64,000 nt of DNA. It comes from Nipponacmea schrenckii. Taxonomy: Eukaryota > Mollusca > Gastropoda > Lottiidae. The stretch lies in assembly GCA_030562195.1 (NCBI GenBank), contig CM060200.1, forward strand, positions 29,985,023 to 30,049,022, in the 5' to 3' direction. This document shows positions 9,601 through 58,492 of the stretch, in pieces (position 1 is the stretch's first letter; the number at the start of each line of letters is the position of its first letter). The translations under genes were made by a program, and so were the position numbers. Below the pieces are notes generated by a model, which saw nothing but the letters and a program-made list of their open reading frames with translations, had not been told where the DNA came from and did not search any database.

Positions 9601-12600
9601 ATATAATTTGAAGCAAAAAAATCGATACATAGATCAGTAAATTTCTATTTCGATATATGATGAGCAAATCTTTGACAATAATCAATATGAATTCTTTTAA
9701 TTAAATTGATTTAAGTTATGAAACAAGCCTTGAGAAAAAATGTCATGCATAAGTCATGCTGATAAAAAAAATCTATTCTATATCTTCAACCATAAATATA
9801 TCTAAAAATTTAACCAAACTTACACTTTATAAAATATCCTTTAAAAAATAAAACTGTAGTTTGAATATTTTGTCTACTTAGTATAATAACGAAACTTAAA
9901 GATATTCTACTAGAATATAATTTATGTGTAGTTGACATAACTTGTGTGCAAACGTTACAGTCTTAACTCAAAACATTTAAAACAGTTTATGGCATGAGTT
10001 TATATTGTTGAAGGCAAAAAACTCTTAAAGTTTGTTCAATGCTAGGAACTGCTCTCAAAAGATGTTTAGCTGAATTGAGTTTATAGTCTTTGAATCAAAA
10101 CAAAATAAGGTATTCTCTTTTACCAGAAGAATATTAGACAGATCAATAGAATCAATGGAGTAAAGATGTGAAAATGAAAGTTACAGTGGATATCTAGATC
10201 ATCTATATTATAACACACAGATGCTATCAGTAATCAATTAATTAATAAACCAACATACCTGATTCAACTTTTTGAATTCAACAACTTGTGTTAAGACGTA
10301 TTCAAGGACATGTTTAGCATCTCTATTATCTGCTGGTAATTTCTGTATAATACCCAATATATCACCACATTCTCTGGTATAATATTCTAAATCATCATCG
10401 GTACCTAGTCATAAAGAATGGGTTTCAATGTCATTATGATAATAGTGTAGTTTTATCGAGTTATCCATGATTATTAATTTTTTTTTATATCTATGACACT
10501 GATAACATTAATATTCACATTCTAGATTTTGAGTTAGATGTCTGTAGGACTGTAGGTATTGCAATTCCACTACACCTAAGCATCTAATTGCAAAGGCCCT
10601 AAGATATTATTAGCAGCTTTTTGGATTATGACATCATATATGGTTAAGAATATCTATAATTACAGGAATCAGAGATATCTGATTGAACTGCTCTCAAAGG
10701 ATGTTTAGCTGAATTTAGTTTGTATTCATTGAATCATACCAAAATAAGGTATTCTCTTTAAGCAGAAGAATATTAGACAGATCAATAGAATCAATGGAGT
10801 ACAGATGTGAAAATGAAAGTTACAGTGAAGATCTAGATCATCTATATTATAACACACAGATGCCAAATTGGAATAATGTGAACAGATGCCTTAATGGCAA
10901 GATACACATAAAAAACCTCTTGCCAACTCCTCTAACCGATAGAAGACCATTATCAATGCAAAATTAGATCTGTAGTCTGAAGACATTAAGTCTGTCAAGT
11001 TGTTTACAATTTCCTGTACTGTCAATTACAACCAATCACTTACATTTATTTGTGATTTGTGCAATTCTAACTTTTTCTGATGAGAACTGTTCATCTAAAT
11101 CAAATAGTTCTAATGGGGGTGGGGGTAATTCTCGAAAATTTGGAGGGAATGTCTAAAAATATAAAACAACATAAGATAATGAGATAATAGTCTTAATATT
11201 ACAATAAATTGAATACATCACTATAAAAAAATTAATTATAAATCTGTCTGTGACTTGAGGGTTTATGTGAAATTTTTCAAGATTGTTAATACAAAGCACA
11301 GTGTCAATTTTATTTGATTCATATTAAGTTGATGCTGAACCAACCATTGTTGTTAACTAATCAAATAGATATCTAAAAAAGGGAGGAAAAAACTGAACGC
11401 ACTTTAGTTTAGGTTCATTTGACATTAGAGAAATATTTTCTTTTACTTACAGCAGGTTGTAAAGATGGTAAGGGTGTTTCAAACTGTGGTGTTATAAGTG
11501 TTAAATTCTCATGTTTACATCCTAACTGACTATAAGCTCTGAAACAAACAATTAAATGCTGTCTGAACATTAAGAAGATATATAAAGAATTCTCATCTCA
11601 TCATTTTCATATTTAGAATACTGAGCAAAGTCAATCTATTTGAAGTAAAAGTTTCATAACTAAGTGTAAATGAAATCAAACTGATATATTCTGAACTCTT
11701 AAGTAATACAGCTGAAACTGTATGATGATAACATTATGTGGTGTTACATGGCAACGACTGCTTACTGGCCACTACAGTATAATATTGTATAATTAAGGTT
11801 AAGTTTACTTACTCTATAGCTTTAGGTACTATACTGGTATCTAATCTAAATAATGAATTATCAAATAGTGTAGTTATATCACGTGGAATATCATCACTCT
11901 CCTGTAGACATGTTTTTAGTTCTTCAGCTAATCTAGCAGTATCTGGTAGTTGATTATAGTCTGAGATCTGGAAATAAACATTAAAACGAAGTACTATATG
12001 TATAGATAGATTGAGTAGGGCTACTTCTGAATCAAAAGTGTCAATCAAGTAAAAGGTCAAGGAGTAAAATTGAAAATAAGAAATGTTGCAGAGAAATATG
12101 ATGTGATGTAAATTTGCATGAATGTAGTATACTGTCTATCAGACTACATGTTGAGTTATTTTCCACCCTAACTGTAAACAGATTCAATAAATACTTACCT
12201 CTGGATCTTCAGCATCTATAACGTTTAATCTGATATCATCTGTTGTAAGGTATTTAATCAGTACATCCTACAGAAATACAAACATATTTGGTATAACCTG
12301 TGGAATTCGGAACCCAATATTGTAACAAATCTTTTGATCAATATTAGCCAGAAGTTATAATTTTTAACATGTAAAAAAACCTGTACTTACAAGAACTTTA
12401 CTATTTTCTTCTTTATCTATATATTGATCATGAAACATATGTACAGAGCCAACAACTGCTAGTTTACCCTTGTTAGCCTACAATTTAAAAAACACTGTAT
12501 TCTCCATATGAGGTTGCTTAATGTATCTCCTTTTAACAAAGCTGATTATTACATATTGCTACACGTAACCAGGTCAAAGTGTTGTTTTTTTTTTTTTTAA

Positions 12601-15041
12601 GTATACTATTATCATTCCTTGCAATATTCTGATTTACTTGCAGATTCAAAATCATATCAAACAGTACATCTGGTATATAAAACAATCAGCAGACTAAAAT
12701 TTGAATCTAATATTATTAAGAAGAACTTGATTTGTATAGAAAAGTCATTGTAACATGTTTGGATGAATTCAGTATTGAATCTGTACATAGTTATACCAAT
12801 TAGAAAAGAGGTTTTGATTAACTAAGTTTAATGAAGGACCTTGTCAGAACTGAAGTGAAATACGTCAATCCACATTCTAATCAGGTTTTCCTTCAAAACA
12901 ACAGGATTTGATATGACTTGACTAACCTTTGTGGTATGTAAAGCACAAACTGGTCTATTTAAAGGGAAACAAACACTTCCAGTTGATAGAACTGCATATG
13001 ATGGTTTTATAACATTAATAGTAGCTCCGTATGGATATAAAAATGATAATGCTCTGAAATAAAACCACAGAACCAACATACATTAAGCAAGATCACAATG
13101 TTATATTTTGAATAATATAAATAATATCTTTTTTCAAGTAAAAATGACAAAGTAAGTACAATATAGCTACAATTATATGGAGTATTTCATTATGCATATG
13201 ACACTATTATTATAATAACTTACTGTGCATTGTTAGAATCTTCTTCTCCACCCACTGCAAATGTTTTCCCAGCTGCTTGACTAATTGCTCTGAAATTACA
13301 GAATATATAGTTCTAAAAGAATGCAATAATAACAAATCTTTCTATTGAGGGGAGGAAATTATCACCACTTTTATCTAGTGGTAGTACCATGTTGGTTATA
13401 ATGCAACTAGGCAATAATCGAGTGACCAATGAATCACACAAATACACACAGGACAAGAAATACCTACTAATTGGGTAAATTTGTCTAGATATCAACCATA
13501 CTTTAGAATGAAATACATTATACCAACCTGTTCAATACACCATTAGCTATTAAAGCTTCTTTTGGATGAAAATATTTGAAATAGGATGTCCTCACTACAG
13601 CATCTGTAATTCAAACCAAAGTTAAAAAAAAGACAGTGTTAGGAGATTAAGCAACAAAATAATTCATAACAGTTTCTCGCTGATAAACTAATTGACAATA
13701 AATGTTTAATCTGACCTATATGTAACAGCATTTGAAGTTTATACAAAGGAAATGATGAGAACTGTTATGGTGGCTTAAATGATTCATTTTGATTTCACAG
13801 AAGTGAATATACATTGGCTTAAACTATATTGAATAGTTTTAATGTTGTCTTCATTGTATATAAATATGACCACAAAAGAGTCAATAGTTTAAAGCTAATA
13901 AAAAGATTTTTTCAAATCCCAACCTGAATTAACCATAATACCATATTCTTCTAGAAGAAAATTTATGTTTGTGTCAAATTTGGTTTCACCACCCTCTCCA
14001 ACCAGAATAAGAACACTTCCACCATTTTCCAAATATTTCTTTATAACATCAAACTGGAAAAAAAAAAAAACACATTTTGAGACTGTATTAACAACACTCT
14101 CTTAAAACTTAATTTCTTCACTTTAAAATTTGACTAGGTTTATCCATGTAAAGTTTAGTAGACTGACCTCAAGTGCTGAAAATTTCTCTCTTGGACCAGC
14201 TGTAACAAAAACTCTGGCTTGAGACAACTTTTCTTCTGTTATCTCTTCTTTATTTCTAAAATGATATTAAAGGTGGTTTGCCAATCAATCATTGTATTAA
14301 CTTTAACAGAAATGCATTATTAAATATCAATATACTGTGTTTGTTGGAATATCACTTAATCAAGCCCAGCGTAGGCAAAGATGAATCATACATATAGGTC
14401 TATATCATCAATATGAAACCTGAAAACCCTGTTGCATGTTCAACTGAAACCATTCTACAGTACAAGGCCTATAAAGCAGACTCTATTTAGAAACATAATA
14501 GGCCTACTATCTTTTTAAACTTTGATTTCCCTCCGTGCACCAGTTACCTACCCTACTAATTTCCATGTTGATCTGAGTTTTCTGTTCAATGTTTTAAATC
14601 CATTTGTCAAAGAAAAAACTTCTCTTTTAGAGGCATTGAACAAAATGGTGTTGCTCTGACCTTTATCATCCATACCCTATAAGAAAAGATGACAATTAAA
14701 ATTACATTTTCATAGCATTTGCTGAAATCTTTGTGTTTCAGCACTGAATATCAAGAGGCGTTAACAATAATCATAATATAATTATAAACAAATATACAAA
14801 TAGTTAAATGCCAAATCAATATGGTCATGGAACTAATAAATAAATAAACAGGTGCCCTTTTACTTTAGTTTTCAGGTTATTTATAAATTATGAACATCAA
14901 AACAAGTTGTTTAAACATATCAAAAATGATCATGCTATTTAAGGTGTTACTTGTAAAAACAGTTAAAATCTATAATCACATAGAAAACAATATTAAAGTA
15001 TGAAATATAATTATAATTTTTACCTCAACTGTTGGCACCAT
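6601..15041 (-). CDS. IFT52: Intraflagellar transport protein 52 (IFT52), complete, 14 coding exons, 445 aa
   Basis: IFT52 is a core subunit of the IFT-B1 complex that carries cargo along cilia. The spliced product matches the vertebrate protein along its length (human about 437 aa). Conserved stretches include TAGPREKFSALEF (about residues 64-76), the N-terminal GIFT-type fold segment GGETKFDTNINFLLEEYGIM (about 95-114), VLSTGSVCFPLNRPVCA, the central CLQESDDIPRDITTLFD, the FRELPPPPLELFDLDE linker, and the C-terminal IFT-B binding helix HVLEYVLTQVVEFKKLNQ. All introns are GT-AG and all phases agree. Coding exons, 5' to 3': 15041-15024, 14676-14552, 14255-14168, 14053-13924, 13603-13528, 13289-13224, 13053-12927, 12477-12391, 12267-12199, 11967-11813, 11538-11451, 11152-11044, 10404-10259, 6654-6601. 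The start is the ATG at 15041; an in-frame Met at residue 8 in exon 2 is an alternative. The last intron (3.6 kb) is full of repeats. Confidence 0.96.
7540..8345 (+). repeat. Degraded dispersed-repeat fragments in IFT52 intron
   Basis: Two partial copies. The first (7540-7720) has CACCAAATTTCATCAAATCC and the phrase GGGCAATAACTCA. The second (8028-8345) has ACCAAGTTTCATTCAAATCC, CTGTAGTCTCTA, and a decayed right end GACAATATATGACAACAT. Each lacks a clean hairpin terminus. Confidence 0.5.
8868..9570 (+). repeat. Dispersed hairpin-ended repeat with about 160-bp core units
   Basis: Begins TTGCCAGCAAGGTAACATAC and GCCCACTGGCAGCATTGAAT. Core units restart at about 8957, 9118, 9283 and 9440 (each begins TCAATTC), a spacing of 157-165 bp. 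It ends with GACGGACGGGTGACGACAAT followed by a hairpin, TATACGTCCACAT and ATGTGGGCGTATA. A 79-codon open frame across it is repeat-derived noise. Confidence 0.75.
10046..10224. repeat. Direct repeat 1 flanking IFT52 exon 13
   Basis: A 179-bp segment starting GAACTGCTCTCAAAAGATG is repeated at 10685-10863 with a modest number of substitutions. It lies 34 bases downstream (transcript sense) of exon 13. Confidence 0.85.
10259..10404 (-). CDS. IFT52: IFT52 coding exon 13
   Basis: Completes C380 and runs to residue 428: the C-terminal region that contacts other IFT-B subunits in the family. The exon sits between two 179-bp direct repeats (10046-10224 and 10685-10863). Confidence 0.95.
10685..10863. 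repeat. Direct repeat 2 flanking IFT52 exon 13
   Basis: Second copy of the 179-bp segment, in the preceding intron. Both copies share CAGATCAATAGAATCAATGG and TAGATCATCTATATTATAAC, with no length change between them. Confidence 0.85.
11044..11152 (-). CDS. IFT52: IFT52 coding exon 12
   Basis: Residues 344-379 plus one base; carries the proline-rich FPPNFRELPPPPLELFDLDE and the helix SEKVRIAQITNK. Confidence 0.95.
11451..11538 (-). CDS. IFT52: IFT52 coding exon 11
   Basis: Completes E314 and runs to residue 343; ends with LITPQFETPLPSLQPA, nearly identical to the vertebrate protein. Confidence 0.95.
11813..11967 (-). CDS. IFT52: IFT52 coding exon 10
   Basis: Residues 263-313 plus two bases; starts ISDYNQLPDTARLAEELKTC and includes LQESDDIPRDITTLFDNSLF. 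Donor GTAAGT. Confidence 0.95.
12199..12267 (-). CDS. IFT52: IFT52 coding exon 9
   Basis: Residues 240-262; ends in the conserved IDAEDPE. Donor GTAAGT. Confidence 0.94.
12391..12477 (-). CDS. IFT52: IFT52 coding exon 8
   Basis: Residues 211-239; carries GKLAVVGSVHMFHDQYIDKE. Whole codons at both ends. Acceptor ATTGTAG, donor GTAAGT. Confidence 0.94.
12927..13053 (-). CDS. IFT52: IFT52 coding exon 7
   Basis: Completes Q168 and runs to residue 210; carries ALSFLYPYGATINVIKPSYA and VLSTGSVCFPLNRPVCALHT. Donor GTTAGT. Confidence 0.94.
13224..13289 (-). CDS. IFT52: IFT52 coding exon 6
   Basis: Completes the codon for R146 and runs to the NNAQ sequence; carries AISQAAGKTFAVGGEEDSNN. Donor GTAAGT. 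Confidence 0.92.
13528..13603 (-). CDS. IFT52: IFT52 coding exon 5
   Basis: Completes codon 121 and runs through residue 145 plus two bases; carries YFKYFHPKEALIANGVLNR, matching the vertebrate KYFHPKEALVSSGVLNR. Confidence 0.93.
13924..14053 (-). CDS. IFT52: IFT52 coding exon 4
   Basis: Residues 78-120 plus one base; carries GGSVLILVGEGGETKFDTNI, the most conserved N-terminal segment. Acceptor preceded by a long T tract; donor GTTGGG is weak but phase-compatible. Confidence 0.93.
14168..14255 (-). CDS. IFT52: IFT52 coding exon 3
   Basis: Completes codon 48 and runs to residue 77; carries VTAGPREKFSALE. Donor GTCAGT. Confidence 0.93.
14552..14676 (-). CDS. IFT52: IFT52 coding exon 2
   Basis: Encodes residues 7-47 plus two bases of codon 48, including the conserved NTILFNASKREVFSLTNGFK. 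Acceptor TTCTTATAG, donor GTAGGT. Confidence 0.93.
15024..15041 (-). CDS. IFT52: IFT52 coding exon 1
   Basis: Encodes residues 1-6 (MVPTVE), ending in phase 0 before the donor GTAAAA. This is a short start exon, with the rest of exon 1 untranslated upstream. Confidence 0.85.
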
Positions 15042-17186
15042 TTTGTTTGTGAGAAACTATGCCGTGATGGATTCTGGGATAGATAGTGAATGAAGAAATA
15101 GGAACGTTGGAGTCCGATTGGCTAAAAAAAATGTAAACAAACACACGTGAAGGGAGTGATTTGAATGATATATCCAATGAGGTAATATTACTTCTTCCTT
15201 TACTCGTTTTTATTTCCGTGTTTTTATGTTTTGTAGGATAGTACACGACTAACAATGAAGCAAAATATATTCATTAATTTCTCTTCTTTTTTGGTATTTT
15301 GACTGATTATCTAAACGGGTGATTGAATGAACCAGGGCAAAGATCAAAGTTCAGTGAGTAGAAATGGGGGCGTGTCAGATTAGTGGAAATGAGAGGAAGT
15401 AAATGAAATTAAAAAAGTATGAAAGACTTTAATTGTTGACAGGAAATTGATTATTTTGTTTGTAAGTATATGAGAGATAGGTTAATTTACATTAAATCTA
15501 TGAAGAAATGTATGAAAACGGTTGTGGACCTTATCAGTTTAATTGAAAATGCAAGTAAAAGAAATTCAAATCAGTTTATGGTGAGATATGTTGTAAGTCA
15601 TTTAGTGGAAGGGGGGTGGGAATAAGAACAGAAAATGTCTGTCACAGGTTTATGCTGTGACATGATTAACTGACTTGTGTTTTATAGAATTCAGTTAGTC
15701 TGAGCATAATCGTAAGCAAGGGACGACCAAAAAAGCAATATTATATTACAGTTGGGGAAGGAGATCCCTGGGGAAGGCGTAAATGTGAGAGAAAAAAAGG
15801 GGTGTAGACTGTCGAGGTGAAAAGATATTAAATATATGCTGTTTCGAAATAATCCTTTTCGTAGATATGGCTTTATTTTGTGATTTTTTCTAGACCCCAT
15901 TATTTAAATAATATGCATATGTTTAAGGAGAAGTCACTGCTTTTCTCATCTTCATATTCACTATGTCAAACTGTAACTTATGCCTTCACTGCAGTAGTAT
16001 AATGAATTTTATCTCAGAATGCAGAGATTTTATTAGATTGTACTCAAGCAAATACAGCCAATCATAGCCCTTGACGGACACTCGTAAATAGGACAGACTA
16101 ATTGGCTGAATATTCTTACCTATAATCTTACAAATGCTTCATTTATAAAACAAAAAAATGTGGCAATTGCAGTCAATACCTTGATAATTTTTTATATGGA
16201 CAAATTATTATTAATGACTGTGTTCTATATTTTTTAGAGTTAGAAAGAATTTTGTTTTCATTCATTTTCATTATCTTGAATTCATTAATAAAATACTCCC
16301 AGTCTGTAACCCTGTTTAATATTACTTATCAAAGACTTTATTCAATAAAACATCTATAGTATCAGCAACAATTCTTGAATATTTATTGCTTGTATTATAC
16401 ATTTCATAGATCTATGATGAAGATTGATAAAATGTTTTGTGTATAGTTAGTGTGTTGGAGATATTTTCTGAAGTCTGATCTGATTGAATATGGTACTTGC
16501 CTCCCTTAGACAGTTTACAATTTAACAACACCAGTTGTAGTCACCCAAATGAAATAATATAGATAAAAGTAACTGTATTTTTGAAAAAAAAAAAATATTT
16601 ATGTGGAAAGGAACTTTTACGGGTAAAAAATGTAATTTGATTACCATAAACATATATTGATTGGTAATATTATATATATGTTTCATAAATTACATTCAAT
16701 CTTGTTTCATTATCACAAACATTTGTCTTGAAACAATTAGCAATTTTACATGCAAATGCACAAGAGGGAATTTTGTCACAAATAATATTTCACTAGTCAA
16801 GAGCTAAGAACATAGTAAATAAAGATGATTTCATTTAATATATTTTGTCATTCTTTCAAAGAGCAGATTAAAAGAATTGCACAAGCCTTATTATAATGAA
16901 ACTTTCCAACTGGTGCTGTTAGATAACTATTCTTGGTTATATTATTTTAAATTATAGTGACAAAGCTAGACTTGTTAAGGCCCTTCGGCCTATTGGTAAA
17001 TGTGCCGTCTGAAGATAATTAGGGCTTAGCTGCCGACAATTCCAATTTTGATAATTCCTTCTGTTTACTTTTCAGATATATTTTGTCTTAACAAAGGAGT
17101 GGAGAAAATGAGATGAAATAAATTTCAAGGTTTTCTAGAATGAAGTTTATAATTTTCTTTGATGAGATGTGTTTTCCATTTTTCAG
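15042..17186. promoter_or_regulatory. Divergent upstream region between IFT52 and SGK3
   Basis: The two start codons are about 2.15 kb apart and point away from each other, so promoters for both may lie here. SGK3 needs at least one 5' non-coding exon, because its first coding exon starts at an acceptor (17186/17187). A strong donor-like GTAAGTAT at 15462 on the plus strand could end such an exon; this is inference only. No TATA box or coding sequence is clear. Minus frames at 15025-15255 and 15691-15900 are AT-rich noise. Confidence 0.35.
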
Positions 17187-17194
17187 GTAAAAGA

Positions 17195-55777
<38,583 letters not shown>

Positions 55778-57220
55778 CATTTGGATACAAGATAACACAT
55801 ACAGAGTGGGCCTTGAGTAGTCAAATAAATCTGTACCTCAACCAGATTGTGATGATGCATTTTCATGGGCTAACATAAATACATGTGATCAATGAAAATG
55901 CAGGGTTACCAGTCCCTGGATATGTGTCCGTTCACCCTTGAAGTGAGTCTATGTGATAGATATCCATCCCCCTCAAAAATTTACATTCCTTTTTGAAGTC
56001 CAATAGATTAGAGTCTTTCAATGTAAAGTGTTCAATGATTTGTTATTAATTATCAAACTATGATTTTAAATATTTTCAAGAATGCTTTCATTCTCTGTAT
56101 GAGCAATCAGATTGTTAGTTGGGTTTACTTTTTTTTAATTGGCTTATGTTCTCAATTGATAACCAAACCTGTTAAAGAGCTAAAAGAAAATGGAGAAAGG
56201 GAGAGAACTTGCAATTATTATAATCATATTTCTGTAGAATATGCTCCAGAAATACTTAATATTCTTTTAAGAGTATATAGCTCAAAGTCAGGTTAGATAA
56301 TGTTGTGTGATATTGGTACTGAAATGCATATTATAAAGAAATAAATAATGTCAGTAGGCATTTCGACTTTTCATAATTGGTGACAAATGACCAATTGATT
56401 AAAATTTAAAGAAATGTCTGTCTGCTCAAATTGAATTTGGTGTTTTTTGGTGCAAAAAATAAAACAGATCTGTATGATATTATTTACGATAATATTATGA
56501 TTAGATTCACTATTTAATATGTAATAAGGGCTGTTAATATTTGCCAAACAAGTCATGGGTATACAATTCATTTAAGATGATCTAGCCACAAAGAACATCA
56601 GCTCATAGACCAGATTATTTACATTACAAAATGGGAGCATATTAAGTTATTTTTATTAATTTCAGTTCTAATAATATCAGCTATTAGACCAACATCTTTT
56701 CTTTAGTTCAAATATGAAATAGGTAATTGTTAATATATATCATGTTGACATGTAAAACAATAACTGTTAGAAGTGGTAACTTGTAACATTATTGTACAAT
56801 TTAATGACTTGCATTGAATTTACTGGTAATACATCAATTGTTAATGCTCTTTGTTGATTTAAAGCATAATAATCTAAAATAATAAATATCCATTTTAAGT
56901 TGGTGCTCTTCAACATTGTTGTTGTTATTTTTTTTTGTATAAATTGTTAATCAAATGTGATACTGTTAATGAGTTAAAATTGTTTACCCACCATGAATTA
57001 TATCTTTACAGTAGTACATGTAAATGGTATGAATAGAATTTTTAAAGGATATGTTTGGTTTGTACAGATGTAAATGCACAAATGTATTGTAACATTTTTA
57101 TTGTTTTTGTAAATAATGTTAACAATTTTAATTATTGTAAATATGTCAATCAAAATTACTAAATGCAATGAACTTAATCATGTATACATTTTAATCAATA
57201 AAAGTTAACACTTGAATCAA
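55778..57220 (+). other. SGK3: SGK3 3' untranslated region (putative)
   Basis: Non-coding AT-rich sequence from the stop codon to a strong candidate poly(A) signal at 57197. Earlier AATAAA-like sites occur near 56340 and 56880, so shorter ends are possible. A 78-codon frame at 56060-56296 is not convincing. Confidence 0.6.
57197..57202 (+). promoter_or_regulatory. Candidate polyadenylation signal of SGK3
   Basis: AATAAA about 1.4 kb after the SGK3 stop, followed by T-rich sequence at about 57224-57240 (TCTTCTGATTTTGTTGT). Position-based inference. Confidence 0.55.
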
Positions 57221-57515
57221 AGTCTTCTGATTTTGTTGTAGCATACTCTGCTAGCATTATGATTGAGCCTTGTTATAACCATTGCACGATAAAGCCAAGA
57301 TATGCCTGGCTTTGAAATATGTGAAATGAACGTGTTAAGGGTACTCAAGGTACATATGAAATAGGCGTTGCAAACTAAATCGAGCCTGTAAATTCTATCA
57401 TCAACGAAGTTCCTACGGTAGTCACGATTGCACCACAGATTGTGGGAAGTAAATCACCCAGAACTCCACTTTTTAATGTCCATGTATTTAAGCATTAATT
57501 AATTATAAAGACCAT

Positions 57516-57521
57516 TTTATT
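57516..57521 (-). promoter_or_regulatory. Candidate polyadenylation signal of the 191-aa membrane protein
   Basis: The minus strand reads AATAAA 59 bases past the stop codon at 57580. It suggests a very short 3' UTR converging on SGK3. Confidence 0.5.
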
Positions 57522-57579
57522 AAATGTATTCGTTCTGTTATTCTAAGTTCAGTTCAGTATATAGTTTTCATGGAAAATT

Positions 57580-58155
57580 TTAGACACTACCACCATAATC
57601 TCCATAAGCGGTACCATTCCTAGTAATTTTCTGCCAATCATGTGGTGGAATATAATTTCTGCTTCTTAAGACAAGTTTCAAATTTCTATTACTGACACGA
57701 CGTTCTCTATCATACGCATTCGTCTGTTGTGTTGAAGATCTCAAATTCAGAAAGGTTGTCATCATATCTTTTGCGGTTTTTTTAATAGATCTTGAAAGGA
57801 AGATGTCAAAAACCACAAAGAATGATACTAACATAACTCCAAGAACCTGCTGCTTTTCGTTGGAAACTCCTTTCAAAAGTGGTTTCAAAAATCTACAGTA
57901 AATGCTTCTAGCTTGAGATGCTGCTGTTACCATCACCAGAAAAGACATAGCACAAACACATCCAACAAAACATAATAAATTGGCTGTCTTCTTTAAAAAA
58001 TTTCTTCTTAAAATCAAGCGCATTTCTGGAAAGGCGATCATATAACAGGCACCAAGGAACATGAGGTTTGCCAATGATGGTGAGTTTTCAACAGCTGAAT
58101 TAACATCCAGAATAGAACCCAGGATTTTAAAAACATCACTTATATATGACGACAT
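57580..58155 (-). CDS. Predicted multi-pass membrane protein, intronless, 191 aa, function unknown
   Basis: A single uninterrupted frame, ATG at 58155 to TGA or TAG-type stop at 57580, with balanced codon use unlike surrounding AT-rich noise. Three hydrophobic segments are visible: about 28-43 (LANLMFLGACYMIAF), 58-79 (ANLLCFVGCVCAMSFLVMV) and 103-121 (LGVMLVSFFVVFDIFL). Basic patches RRNFLKK and RSIKK border them. The polar, Arg-rich C-terminal tail contains NYIPPHDWQKI and ends in YGDYGGSV. I do not recognise the family. A TATA-like TTTTATATAATT lies about 45 bases upstream and AATAAA 59 bases downstream. It faces SGK3 tail to tail. Being intronless amid intron-rich genes, it could be a retrocopy. 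Confidence 0.7.
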   Translation of the reverse strand: MSSYISDVFKILGSILDVNSAVENSPSLANLMFLGACYMIAFPEMRLILRRNFLKKTANLLCFVGCVCAMSFLVMVTAASQARSIYCRFLKPLLKGVSNEKQQVLGVMLVSFFVVFDIFLSRSIKKTAKDMMTTFLNLRSSTQQTNAYDRERRVSNRNLKLVLRSRNYIPPHDWQKITRNGTAYGDYGGSV

Positions 58156-58492
58156 CTTTGAAAACGTTTTCTTTTTTTTTTGTCTTTTTCAATTAAATTA
58201 TATAAAACACTTCTGACAGCGAACTATCCACCAATATCTGACGACAAATCTCTACGTCACAATAAAAACGGATTAAAGAACAATCACGAGATTTTCTTGG
58301 ATATGCACACATTGTAATTTACCTAGTTACCACAGATAGCATGTTGTGACATTTGAAATTAGAATCTCTTTTATTGGCAAATGCATCAATGTCGATAGTG
58401 TTAGATCGCTCTCAAGACAATACATCAGGTATTAGCCTAAACGTTTCAAAATTTGTAAGAAGCGTGCGCCAGATATTCCATGTTAAGCATAC
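58156..58492. other. Gap upstream of the membrane-protein gene
   Basis: Probable promoter side of the minus-strand gene: a TATA-like sequence near 58196-58207. A 68-codon plus frame at 58353-58559 runs into the transposon and is not supported. Confidence 0.4.

Larger units (their letters stand above)
6655..10258. other. IFT52 last intron (3.6 kb), repeat-filled
   Basis: Holds degraded dispersed-repeat copies at about 7540-7720 and 8028-8345, a near tandem pair of about 70 bp at 7855-7995 (both with GATATTATTCTTTCA), a well preserved dispersed-repeat copy at 8868-9570, and the first 179-bp direct repeat at 10046-10224. No other coding sequence seen. Confidence 0.7.
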
